Of a stretch of 64,000 bases of DNA, positions 37,401-46,246 are shown in pieces. A program made the position numbers and the translations under genes. Position 1 is the first letter of the stretch, and every line of letters begins with the position of its first letter. The notes below the pieces were generated by a model. The model did not search any database. It was not told the origin of the DNA and saw only the letters and a program-made list of their open reading frames with translations. The stretch comes from Strigops habroptila (taxonomy: Eukaryota; Chordata; Aves; Psittaciformes; Psittacidae): the NCBI RefSeq assembly GCF_004027225.2, contig NC_044279.2, positions 52,910,744 through 52,974,743 of the forward strand. The letters are read 5' to 3'.

Positions 37401-40067
37401 TTTTTATTCAATTCAAATGATCTGAGGTAAAATTCCTCTAACATCGTTAAATCTGACATATTTGCCACTCCTTTCTGGAACAAATATTTCCAAAACAGAT
37501 GAACACAGAGGCATTAAGGTTCCTATGGTACCCAGTCAGCTTTCTCTTCAAGGGACCACTGCTAAACCACATAAATACATGGTTTCAGCAAGCAGCAAAG
37601 GGTCCTTTGGTCCAGGAAAGCAGGTTCATACTAAAAGAAACTCAATTAGAGGTAACAGCTGAAATTCCTAAGGAATGGAGAAGACAGCTGATAAATATAA
37701 GAAAAAAGAGTCCTGGTTAGCAAGGTTGACCTTGAAGTACAGAGCATAGGTAGAGGTTGTTTCGGACCTATCTGCAATGGATCTCAGTGAACAGATGTTC
37801 AACTTTGTTGTACACCTTGTACTGGAAGGAAGACACTTTCCTGCGCAAAAGGGAAAAGGCTAAGGAATATGCAATCTGGAGTAGAAGGAGCTTCAGCACA
37901 GGAGTAGAAGCTTTCAACAACGCATACAAGATTATGAATAATGCTATTGAGTACAGCGTACGCTAAAGAACTTAATTATGTTAACGTTGAAGGGAAATTG
38001 TAAATAGTCCTGATGAATGAAAACAGAAGCTAAGAGTATGATTAATGTTTGCATCACAATATCTAAATCCAGAGATACTTTTTTTTTAGTACGACGCTAC
38101 TAAAGAATAGAGTTTTCTATAGATTTCTATTTCCTCCTGCTCTTCTAACAGGATGAATCCTTCTGCTTTAGCTACACTTCATATGAAAGCTACTCCCGTG
38201 TACATTCTATTCAACCATATCCCTTCTGAGAGGGGAAGAACAGAATTGCGCTCACAATACGGGTCCAGCACAGATTTCTGCTGATATGTTCAGAGTTCCT
38301 TTAGCCTTCCAGGGGAATTTCATCTAACCCTAGTGATTTGTTACTCTTTTTTTTTTTTTTTCTATTTATATTAAAACTGCATCTACTGATATTTCAGTGT
38401 AACATAGTTTCTCAGATTCCTGCCCTCAAGAGTTCCACCTGGAGAATTCCCTAAATGTACTGAATGTAGATGCCAATAATTCATTAGTTTCTCTGTTGCT
38501 GCCTTTCTAGTATCTTGATAGCACTGCTTTTGCACCTCCCTTAGCTATCAGCTCTACATATTCTGTGGTACGCTTTGGACTTCTGCCCTGTTTAAAAAAT
38601 ATTTTTATTTTTTGGTGTTGTTAGCAAGTTGCTGCTCAAAATTCTTATTTGAGCAGCAATATTGTGCTTTCACATTTAACTTGCTAGAGCCTTTACCCAT
38701 GTGATAGATTTTATTATTCAGATAGGAATAATTTGATTTTAACAACTTCTTGTATTTTGCCATTTAATCAAATTGATTTTTCTTGTTTTGTTAGAGAGAT
38801 TTTGACAAGCAATCAGACTTTAAATAGTTTCTACACTGCCTGCAAGCAGATGACCATTTTAACTTTTTCTTTTAACTGCTTTCTAGCTATCCTCCTCATT
38901 AAAAACGTAGTTTCCCTTTGATGCCACTGAGACATATTTTTCATAGCATTTTCATACATGTATTGATTTAAGACCATTTATAGCTATTAATGCAGTGTAG
39001 TGCTTTGCTACTTATATCTTCAGCCAGGTTCTACGCATGGTTCAAGATTAAATCAAGAGCTGCCTCCTTTCTGGTGGGTTCTCTAGTTGTTGCAAAAAGG
39101 AATTATTTATGGTGGACATGGTGGATATCTATTTAGCCTACGTATGAGGAAATGAAGACTGATATTAGTAATTGTGTTTTCTACTCTTACAGTGTTTTCC
39201 AAAAAACTGTGAAGATCTGACAATCCAGATCATCCACCTTGGTTTGTTAACTTTTATGATTTGCATAGAGGCACTCACACATTTAATCTTGGTTTAGTGG
39301 CTTATTTCTGCTCTTCTTTCTTAATGGAAAGCCTGCCCGGACAGGCACTCCCAAGGGAGCTCCTTCAGAAACTGAGCATTTATTGTAAACAGTTAATTAC
39401 ACTGAGTGTTGGGTATTTTAAAACTTGGGATAGGCTATTTTCTTAAACAACATCTTATTTCCCTCTCAGTTTCTCAGTGACAAAGAAAGGCCATTAACAC
39501 TAGCTTCAGAGACAGACACAACATAGTTTCACTTCAAGCTGTCTACAGCTAGTTCTGCCAAAATATCTCCCTCTTGACCTAAACCACACTTTTCCATATC
39601 CCAATTTTAGGTCATACTTAACTCCCTTACTATATTACAACTCAAGCTTGCAGTACTTCCTTCTGTTCCCATGGAAATCTGCCAAGATACTTCACTTTTG
39701 ATGTGCATATGCACATGACATTTTCAGAGCATTTACATTGCACATTTAGCACAGAACCGCATGTAGCATGGAAACATAAGTGGAGAGCTACTACCACAGC
39801 TATACAAGAGATGCACTGAATGGTGTATTATAAGCTATCATGCATTCTGAATCGTGCTCACTGAATACAGAAAGAAGAAAGCAGGACATACTTCAGGGGT
39901 TCATCAAAACGAACTGTTGCTGCACAGTGGAAGACAATATTGATCCGGGTCAGAAGCTCCTCTTCATCTTCAGCACTGATGGCCAGCTTGGGCTGAGTGA
40001 GTTCAGCATTAATAGGCTTAATCTTCTCGTGGAAATTAGGGCAATCTTCTCGGACCCTGTCGAAGAC
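10324..40067 (-). CDS. FAR2: Fatty acyl-CoA reductase, FAR2-like (ten C-terminal coding exons; N-terminal exon outside window)
   Basis: The enzyme reduces long-chain acyl-CoA to fatty alcohol with NADPH, for ether lipids and wax esters; family members are peroxisome-anchored. Ten exons, read from high to low coordinates, are 176, 180, 178, 45, 119, 68, 172, 130, 128 and 163 bp. They total 1359 bp: 452 codons plus TGA, with no in-frame stop and matching phases. This equals residues 64-515 of the 515-residue animal FARs without net indel. Visible landmarks are FHCAATVRF (about 109-117), the HIS-TAYANC segment (about 150-158), the SDR-type active pair Tyr204-x3-Lys208, the C-terminal FAR_C region (about 360-450) and a hydrophobic anchor (about 466-483). 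The N-terminal NADPH motif exon is not in the window. Paralog choice is inferred: the middle exons carry FAR2-type residues ([21 protein letters not shown]), while the C-terminal exons look FAR1-like. A FAR1-like avian duplicate is the alternative. Family assignment is near certain; FAR2 about 0.65. Confidence 0.93.
10487..12102 (-). other. FAR intron (1616 bp, last intron)
   Basis: The 5' splice site is AA|gtaagt and the 3' site ctttctcag|G, phase 2. It holds a minus-oriented CR1 tail at about 11057-11142; the rest is unremarkable. Confidence 0.85.
11057..11142 (-). repeat. CR1 LINE 3' tail fragment
   Basis: 'atcatagaatcaactaggtt' followed by ggaaaagacct, aagatcat and 'cccagcactgccaagccca' is a typical reverse-complement CR1 3' end. 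5'-truncated, intronic. Confidence 0.8.
12103..12230 (-). CDS. FAR2: FAR coding exon (residues about 420-462)
   Basis: The acceptor is 'atcccag' and the donor 'gtaagt'. It starts in phase 0 with [11 protein letters not shown] and runs 42 codons to AAKQHLR, plus AA of the split Lys462. DVRQLHW-x-EYIE and [13 protein letters not shown] are hallmark FAR_C sequences. Confidence 0.94.
12231..14074 (-). other. FAR intron (1844 bp)
   Basis: Donor AAG|gtaaga, acceptor cccag|TTA, phase 0. It contains an (ATT)n microsatellite at about 12898-12930; nothing else recognised. Confidence 0.85.
12898..12930. repeat. (ATT)n microsatellite
   Basis: About ten ATT units with one AAT interruption, intronic. Confidence 0.85.
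14075..14204 (-). CDS. FAR2: FAR coding exon (residues about 376-419)
   Basis: The acceptor is 'gtttcag' and the donor 'gtaaga'. The first A completes Arg376; 43 codons run from [10 protein letters not shown] through YFSTQSWDW to NTEDKK, ending in phase 0. It lies in the FAR_C domain; the SW-x-W and NMLM motifs are family-typical. Confidence 0.92.
14205..16662 (-). other. FAR intron (2458 bp)
   Basis: Donor CAG|gtaaga, acceptor tttcag|A, phase 2. It contains a G-quadruplex motif at 14901-14921. No repeat family recognised. Confidence 0.85.
14901..14921 (+). other. Canonical G-quadruplex motif
   Basis: Pattern G5-A-G5-TA-G3-T-G4, four G runs with loops of 1-2 nt. It is intronic, on the strand opposite the gene's sense strand, so the transcript is C-rich here. 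Confidence 0.7.
16663..16834 (-). CDS. FAR2: FAR coding exon (residues about 319-376)
   Basis: The acceptor is 'cttacag' and the donor 'gtaaga'. AG completes Glu319, 56 codons follow ([39 protein letters not shown]), and AG begins Arg376. It spans the entry into the FAR_C (male sterility C-terminal) region. [13 protein letters not shown] is FAR1-like; QYW and RLTGRKPR match FAR2. Confidence 0.94.
16955..17025 (+). repeat. Ancient CR1-like 3' end
   Basis: 'ggggttggacaaggtcatct' and 'atggtcccttctggcattaa' resemble the 3' end of old amniote CR1 ('gactagatgatctaatggtc' type). Strongly diverged. Confidence 0.5.
19483..19498. repeat. (CAGA)4 microsatellite
   Basis: Four perfect CAGA units, intronic. 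Confidence 0.8.
21120..21516 (+). mobile_element. CR1 LINE 3' fragment with ORF2 C-terminus and 3' UTR
   Basis: An open frame (21110-21433) encodes the CR1 reverse-transcriptase protein's C-terminal tail, with recognisable [17 protein letters not shown] and [16 protein letters not shown]. It is followed by the 3' UTR ('gaggtgtccctgctcatggg') and the terminal 'attctatgattctatg'. The missing 5' part is normal CR1 truncation. It lies antisense to the host gene within an intron. Not functional alone. Confidence 0.9.
21641..21659. repeat. (GAAT)n microsatellite
   Basis: Nearly five tetranucleotide units, about 125 bp downstream of the CR1 copy at 21120. Confidence 0.8.
22435..22502 (-). CDS. FAR2: FAR coding exon (residues about 296-319)
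   Basis: This 68-bp exon has a 'tttccag' acceptor and a 'gtaagg' donor. The first A completes Arg296, 22 codons follow ([17 protein letters not shown]), and a final G begins Glu319. YNCTTG and WGE are FAR1-type residues, in contrast with the FAR2-type preceding exon. Confidence 0.92.
22503..25215 (-). other. FAR intron (2713 bp) with weak donor
   Basis: Donor CACAG|gtggga, acceptor ttccag|A, phase 2. It contains a 16/17-bp imperfect tandem duplication (23599-23631) and a short GT run near 24345. If retained, the frame would continue to a stop at 25065-25067. Confidence 0.8.
25216..25334 (-). CDS. FAR2: FAR coding exon (residues about 257-296)
   Basis: The acceptor is 'ccacag'. The exon has 39 codons from AGKGILRTV through MIPVDVAIN to AAGWYTAVH, then AG of the split Arg296. 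AAGKG and the PVD segment end the Rossmann-like domain. [10 protein letters not shown] (completed by the next exon) is FAR2-type. The donor 'gtggga' is a poor match to consensus, unlike the gtaag/gtatg donors elsewhere in this gene. Confidence 0.93.
25335..30023 (-). other. FAR intron (4689 bp)
   Basis: Donor GCG|gtatgt, acceptor ccacag|GCG, phase 0. The standout element is the 36-bp near-palindrome at 28466-28501. No interspersed repeat recognised. Confidence 0.85.
28466..28501. promoter_or_regulatory. Near-palindrome with inverted AGGTCA half-sites
   Basis: 'ttacttaggtcat' at 28466-28478 and its exact reverse complement at 28489-28501 flank a 10-nt spacer. The arms contain AGGTCA and TGACCT, the nuclear-receptor half-site. 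Regulatory function is inference. Confidence 0.35.
30024..30068 (-). CDS. FAR2: FAR 45-bp micro-exon (residues about 242-256)
   Basis: Fifteen codons, [15 protein letters not shown], lie between a 'ttgcag' acceptor and a 'gtatgt' donor. Both boundaries are phase 0, so skipping would keep the frame. It joins EPFP of the previous exon to AGKGILRT of the next, giving the continuous family motif. It is too short to find by open reading frame alone; homology and the phase match support it. Confidence 0.92.
30069..31367 (-). other. FAR intron (1299 bp)
   Basis: Donor CCG|gtaagc, acceptor ttgcag|GGT, phase 0. A short ATT run lies near 31122-31134. Overlapping open frames on the plus strand are not recognisable proteins. 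Confidence 0.85.
31368..31545 (-). CDS. FAR2: FAR catalytic exon with YxxxK (residues about 182-241)
   Basis: The acceptor is 'ccatag' and the donor 'gtaagc'. The first G completes Glu182, then 59 codons run from WLDESIIED to HEPFP, ending in phase 0. TYTYTK contains the Tyr-x-x-x-Lys pair (about 204/208) typical of short-chain dehydrogenase-type catalysis in FARs. The strongly conserved RPSIVGASW follows. DWPN and [10 protein letters not shown] match FAR2 better than FAR1. Confidence 0.95.
32828..32878 (-). repeat. Short CR1 tail remnant
   Basis: 'agaatcatagaatcattttt', then an A-rich tract and 'gacctta', resembles the reverse-complement CR1 tail. Very short, and it could be chance. Confidence 0.45.
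34493..34600 (-). mobile_element. CR1 LINE 3' fragment
   Basis: 'cagaatcacagactggtttg', then 'ggttggaagggacctcaaag', 'atcatccagttccaaccccc' and 'accaggttgctcaaagcccc' form a well-preserved reverse-complement CR1 3' end. Homology stops abruptly after 34600. Confidence 0.88.
35310..36000 (+). mobile_element. Ancient CR1 LINE fragment (ORF2 C-terminal region)
   Basis: Diverged but collinear CR1: 'cagtgggcaaaaaggtggca', 'aaaagtaaggtaatgcattt', 'gagtactgcatgcagttctg', then a frame with [33 protein letters not shown], and a terminal 'aaaaagggattaaacaaatt'. Multiple frame breaks mark it as old. It is the longest repeat in the window. Confidence 0.8.
37017..37196 (-). CDS. FAR2: FAR coding exon (residues about 123-181)
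   Basis: The acceptor is 'ctttag' and the donor 'gtaagt'. The first base completes Lys122 and the last two bases (GA) begin Glu182. The 59 codons include [22 protein letters not shown] and [13 protein letters not shown]. The Ser/Thr-rich STAY segment belongs to the SDR catalytic region. The family often has His in 'RKHIDE'; here it is Cys (RKCIDE), at a position that also varies in avian FAR1. Confidence 0.93.
37197..39891 (-). other. FAR intron (2695 bp)
   Basis: Donor CTGAA|gtatgt, acceptor ctttag|A, phase 2. AT-rich, with a T15 tract (38347-38361). No interspersed repeat recognised. Confidence 0.85.
38347..38361. repeat. T15 homopolymer
   Basis: Uninterrupted T run in an intron; reads as poly-A on the gene strand. 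Confidence 0.8.
39892..40067 (-). CDS. FAR2: FAR coding exon (residues about 64-122), first in window
   Basis: The exon starts in phase 0 after an acceptor reading 'cttcaag' and ends at a 'gtatgt' donor after two bases of a Lys codon. It encodes 58 full codons beginning VFDRVRED and ending TVRFDEPL. The motif FHCAATVRF is a signature of the Rossmann/NAD_binding_4 domain of FARs. 'HEKI' and the AIS-x-ED stretch resemble mammalian FAR2, whereas LTQPKLA resembles FAR1. The in-frame start matches the family junction after residue 63, so a preceding exon of about 63 codons is required. Confidence 0.92.
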
Positions 40068-41435
40068 CTTGAAGCACAAACAGAGAGAGATCAGGTACAG
40101 AATTGGGCTACTGAGATCACTTTGATTAGCAGACAGTCTGATTATACCAGTCAAATGAAATTGGCACAAAAGAGAGTTCCTGGTTCTTTCAGAGGGAGGA
40201 CACAGGTGAGATGATAAAATAGTTAATTCATTTGTTCCCTCTCACAGGAAAACCTCACACGAGAAGCAGAACAAAAATACAGGAGGTAATGAATTGCCCT
40301 GAAGAGATGAATGACTCTACTCTGCACCACTAATTTCCTGGGACAGCCACTGAAAATCCTGTGTTCCCACATCTCCTGCAACCACTTGCTCTTTGACCTC
40401 AAAGGCTGCCTATAGGACTGTAACAGGAGCTAAAGAGCAGGGCAGAGTACGGAGTGGAAAAGCCTGTGAATCATTAGACTCCAGCAGTTTTCTTGATGGT
40501 TTTACAAAGGACTTGAGCAGAGGAGGACACATTCTGGCTCCTCCTCTTCCTTTGCTACTCCTTGCCTACTGTCACTCTTTGTTCATGTCAGATGAGTCCT
40601 GCGGGAAACTGCCTTCAAGATGGAAAGATGGGGAATCTCAATAACCCATATTGCTAAAGCTGTTGACTGCCATCAGCAATTTTGCAGGACTGGACTGTGC
40701 CGCTAGCTGGCCTCTCAAGCTGTCTTCCAGGCCTTTGTTTCTATGAGTATGATCCACAGCTCTTCCCAATACACATTTTCTGCTCAGCCTTCTGCAGAAT
40801 GACAAGACTCTGCATCTGTCCACTAAAAAGATCCCTACATTTCCATATACTGTTCTGTTTGATGACTTGTCCAACTCAGCATTTGGCACCTTGCTTTGCC
40901 TAAGATCTGAGATAGCAGGTACCCTGAACAGTGAGACAACTGTGCGCAAACCTTCTGAAAGGGAAAGAAAATCAATACTGTCATCACCTGTCAGTACCTA
41001 TATGAAAACAGCAGTTTCCTCAGTTCCTATTTTTAATCTGAGTAGCTCAGTCACTGATAACAGTATAGCAGGTCTGGGTGCAGTTCTGCTTGCACCATGA
41101 AAGCAGATGCCGAGTGCAGGTTCCACCTGGAGACCTATTAGTTGGTCAATCTCACAGGCAAGGATGAAGCCTGAATTTCAAAACATTACATGAGCTTGCT
41201 GGAGTAGACTTTGAAAAAATCATCTTAAGTTTTAGAAGCATCTGTTCTAAGGGGTTTGTACTGTTGGCCAGCATTATTGCATTAAAGCTCCTCTCTTTTG
41301 GGGGCAAAGTGACAAGAAGAAGGGTAGAAAGGATGAATAGAATAGAGAGGCTGTGGGATTTGAAGAGGTATAATCTAGATTTCAAAGGATAACCACACTT
41401 CAAAGGTAACTAGCCTACTAACAGGAACGAATAAG

Positions 41436-41590
41436 TACTGGGAGAGGTTGTTGGTGGATGCTGCACGCCACTACCTTTGCATGCATTTAAGAACTGTCTA
41501 GATAAGCACTGAGAGGCAAGGCAGGAAATAGCTGAACCTGCCTTGCGACAGGAGGATGTGCCAGCTGGCTTCTCGGTAGCTCTGTGTTTT
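41436..41590 (+). repeat. Possible ancient CR1 3' relic
   Basis: 'gcatttaagaactgtctaga', 'gaacctgccttgcgacagga' and 'ggatgtgccagctggcttct' weakly follow the spacing of old CR1 3' ends. A repeat-library alignment would decide. Confidence 0.35.
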
Positions 41591-44500
41591 CTGGGTGATT
41601 CCTCTACTCTGTACCTTACTAACTAGTAACACCGAGTTTGTAAATCTCTTTACTATCATGACCTCTTGTTTTCCTAGAGATTGTTCTGTCTTTGATCTGC
41701 CCAGCGCTTATGTAAGAATGGAAATGGTGTGACACGAATTAAACATACTAAAAGAAAAAGACATATGAAAGATTAAACTGATACTAATAGCTATATTTTC
41801 TTCTTTGACAAAGGGATTGCCATCTTTCTGCTTATCTGACAACCAAATCTGGAGAAACCTCAATGTTCTTAGGGATAAAGAATTGGAAAGAAAATCATTA
41901 GCCTTTTGCACTATGCAGCACACTCTGTACTTGACTTCATGTATTTTTCTTTAACACATAGCTGCACATCCTTCATAAACCTGAAACTTAAGCAAGTTAA
42001 CAGAAGTCAGGACAGGATAATATTTCTTTTCTCTCAGTTGCACCCAACTACATGCATATTTCAGCAACGTATAGGCCAGAGAATAGATTTCTAGACAGAG
42101 AAAGCTAATAATGGACAAAGATGTTGGTGAGAGCCAGCTGGACTGTACGAACTCAGTTCCCAACAACTTACGTTCAGAACCAGGTACTAGCAGCATTAAC
42201 ACCTGTAAAAAGCTTGTCTTCTAACAAGAGGATGTTAGATTTGCTGACCAAATATGCATCATCTCATGAGAGATCATACATGAGCAAACCTTGATGAGAC
42301 AAAAAATCAAAAGGTTGCTCAGACAACCCATGTAAGACCAAAGCTATCTCGTTAGATTTCTAGGAACAATTCTGCATTTGCTTGTTCGATTGCAAAAAGA
42401 ATGTAAAACTCCACCCAATGAGTGTTATTTTATACAGAGTTTACTTTGGCATAAATAACGCAAAAGCAGAGGAAGAATGAATCAGCCCTTTCTCCATTGC
42501 AGACATGGCATATAAAAAGAAGAGTAGTATTTCTGCTGTGCCAGCCTTGATCAAATTTGGACAGTTATATTCTGCCTACATGCCATTTTCTCCTGACATT
42601 CTCATTGCAGATAATATCTCCTTCAGTTTCTGTGCCTACTGCTAGGTATTTCCTACTGCCACATACCACTTCACAGCTGTAGTTCTTCACCCCCTCTGAT
42701 GATTCACTGCATTTCTCTGAAGGATGAAGGCAATTTCTAAATGCAAGCTCACAAATCAGCATACTGCTTTGGAAACCTTCTGGATCACAAGAACATTCAG
42801 TTCATTGTCACCATTAAATCAGATAACAGGAGCAGCTGTTTAATCAAAGTCTGCTACCTCTTTTATGGAATTTGAAGATTTCAGATTTGTCAGTGCTTTA
42901 CAGGGAAGTGCAAGAAGATTTAAAGACAAAGCAAATGCAGCCTATTGCATGCTGTTTCCTATAGGTCAAGGAGAGCTTAGTAAGAAAATGTTGCTTAGTC
43001 TGCAGGTAAACAGTAATTTTGATTCTGCTTTGAATTCTGCTTAACTCACCCTGAGCATATATAACAAATCCCCAATAACTGCATGAGGCCTAAGGATTGT
43101 TCTATCTCTTCTTTTTAGAAGTTATCTGCCAATACAAAATATATTCAATGGACAGAAGTGAGCTGGTGTGCTGTACTGCTGGAACTGCATAAAAACACTG
43201 GCCAAGTCAGCAATACTCCAGAAGTGATACATGAATTGCCACAGAATTATAGTGAAGAGAGATGTTTGATTTCAAGTCGTCCAGTAGTAAATTGAGGGAA
43301 ATCAATAATAAAATATCCTGATTTCAGTGTCTTTTTGAGCATCCTAATGCATTCCAGGGGCAACACTGCTGCTTTGACCAAAACACAATAAATCAACCTA
43401 ATAGCTGCTATTCTCACTTTAAACTTCAAAATAGGTTGCATGTTTTGCATACGTTGTGCTGCCCCTCAACAGAGGTGAGAATTTCACTCTAAAATTTGCT
43501 GATTTTTTCTTATTTTATAATGAGGCAATTCCCATTTATAGTAATAATCTAATCTCTATGATTTCAGTGTACATTGTCAAGCACTTACTATGAAAACAGG
43601 ATGTCTAGAATTACTCCAACATAATATTTGAGTATGTTTGATAGGCATCTCTTTCCCTATTCCTGCCCACTTAAGCTTTGACCTCCCTTCCCGAAGGACA
43701 TCTCTAATGCTGTGTTCTCTGCTCTTGCCTTAAAGCATGTAGTAGTTCAGAGAGATTTCTCCCCATCAATCTTTCAATCAGAAACTTTTCATGACCACAA
43801 AGATACAAAAACCTCAAAGAAAGGGCAAATTGCACATCTATGGAACAGCGCAGCTGAACAATAAAGGAATCACTGAGCAACGTAAAATGCCAAAGGCTTT
43901 GCATCTTCCTCAGGAGACATTTTCAGTGAAGCAAATACAAACTAATGAAAAGTAGAGTGCCTAAGCCATGGTTTACTTTAAAAAGGAACTTGTATGAGCT
44001 TGGTTTTATAACCGCCTTTCAAAAAAGCCTTGGCAGTCCTTCCTTTTTTGGACTTATCAGTCCACATCCCTAAAAACCACTATCCAAATTATACTATTTT
44101 AATCAAATGTTGCCAACTTTTTTGTTTTTATGTAAGACCAATAAAAAATGGTTTTCTCTGGTGCACAGTGGGACCAGGTGTGTTTAATAGGCGCTGGGAT
44201 ATTAGGCTTCTCTAGAAGGATTAGTGGAAGATGGTAACTTACATTATAGTATGCATCTTTCAAGTCATTACTGTATGAGAACATTTAGAACGGAGAAAAA
44301 TGAGAGAATTCCCACACAAGCAATCTCACATATGAGAAACTACTGAGAAGAGTAAGGTCGAAGAGTTCAATTAAAAAAAGAAAAGACAAAAAGCTTCTGT
44401 CCTTTCAGATAAAGAAATGGAAGGGATTGCTTAGCATAATTCAGGAGAATATAAGCATGAATTGCTTCTGTGAAGGACATATGATTTATTCTAAGCAAGA

Positions 44501-46220
44501 CATAGGCCAAGTGGTAAAACACCTTGACAGTTCCTTTAAAGAATAAGATGTTCATTGGGTGCGTGGAATAATTTTTAAAAGAAGGTGCTTGCAATCCCTC
44601 TTCTGAACAGAGCACTGGTGTATAAATGCTAGGAACAGGCTATATGTAGATACACAGAGTAACACCCTGGTGCACCCATTCATTCCTCTGCAATTTCAAT
44701 GGCAGTATCATAAATAGATATGAGTGACCACCACAAATTTAAACTATTGAAGTAGTTTCAAGTCATAAAAATAACTCTTAAAAAACTGATCTCTGCAGTT
44801 TTATTCTGATGAAATGGCTTAACCAAGTTGTGTTTCTGCTGATAAAATCCTTCAGTACAGTCCTGAACGAAGGTACATAAATACTTTAAGAATTGCCATT
44901 GTAGCAAATTTGCAAAATAATTGGGCAGCTTCTTGACATAATTAGCCCACAATTAATTTTTTGCCTGGTACATTTCTAGCAATAAGCATCAGGATTGCTC
45001 AGTCAAGAAAGTGTGAAAATGCAGCTCAGAAAGCTTTAATAGGGATAGAACCTTTCCCCCCCCCTTCTCTGCCTCATTTCCTCTTCAGAAAGTTGCTTTT
45101 AAGTATGGTTCTTCTCAAGGCAAATAAAACATAATTCATCTAATCAGTCAGAAAGCATGCCACAGAGTGTTCCTCATTATAGGAAAACAAATGGCTTATG
45201 CTTCAATCTAGAGCTATTACTTTCCCCTGAGTAGAGCTAATGTAGTGGAAATACAGTACCCATGACCAACATCTAGTAAACAAAGCAGCTGATTATTTAA
45301 AGACTACAGAAACAAAGAGATGACAGACAATAAATTTCAGCATAGGTCAGCTAAGGCTAATATGTATAGCCAACAACTTAGGATGTGGTTTTAAACAGCC
45401 AATTTCCTTGAAAATTGGCTGCTGACAAAGCCTGCTGTTTTCTAGCAAGAATACATGGGTTATGGGTCAATTACTCTGGAACAGTAAAAGGAGCTCTTTC
45501 AGAGGCAGGCATTGCAGACAGGAACATTAGGGACTTAACAGACATGGAAAAGCTTTTTGTGGTCCCTAGGACCATCTTATAGGTGGGTGGACAAGTCACA
45601 GGCAGAATATGGAGCTTTCTTACATTCATCACAGATGTTTCCTGTGCCCCTGTATGGTACTTGGACAGATAATGCTACCAGCATTTGATAGTATGCTTGA
45701 CAGTTAAAACAGGGGAAGAATTTAAGTGCAGGGAAAGAGAATGGTAACACTTGGAGATTTTCCTACAGGAACCATTTAACATGTTTCTTCCCATGCATAT
45801 TCAAGAACTGTTTTCCTTCTCACTCCTCCTCCATAGCTGTGCCCCAGTGTGGGCATAGGTGCAAGGGGAGTCAGTTGCTGAAGGATGGGAGGAGCACTTG
45901 GCTACAACCAGACACCTGTCCATCTCCCCTTCCTCAGTTCCTGCCATGTAGAATTCACTACCGATTACTTACAGAATCACTGTATGTACTCAGAAATACA
46001 GTTATCCAGACATAGGATCTGAATCTGCTTTTCCATACTCGTTGCCTTAATTACAGATCCTTGACATTTCACTGTCAGATTTGCTTGGGCACCAGGGAAC
46101 TTCAGGACTGTTTGCTGAGTCTCCAAGGCTAACCAGCCAGCAGTAAAGGCTGTGTCAAACATAGATGCCTACTTCTTGTAAACATTTAAAGAAATGACCA
46201 AGAAACTCCTTGAAAGACTT

Positions 46221-46246
46221 AAAAAAAAAAAAAAAAAAAAAAAAAA
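46221..46246. repeat. A26 homopolymer
   Basis: Longest homopolymer in the window. No flanking retrocopy or SINE recognised upstream, so it is listed as a simple repeat. Confidence 0.85.

Noticed and set aside
10324..40067. Possibility that the FAR locus is a pseudogene
   Set aside because: All ten exons are open, splice phases match throughout, catalytic Tyr and Lys are present and the length matches the family exactly. It is not a retrocopy because the introns are present.
39840..40214. 124-codon plus-strand frame over the first FAR exon in the window
   Set aside because: Antisense shadow of the real exon at 39892-40067.
46221..46246. A26 tract as the tail of a processed pseudogene
   Set aside because: The upstream sequence shows no recognisable coding or SINE sequence and no clear target-site duplication.
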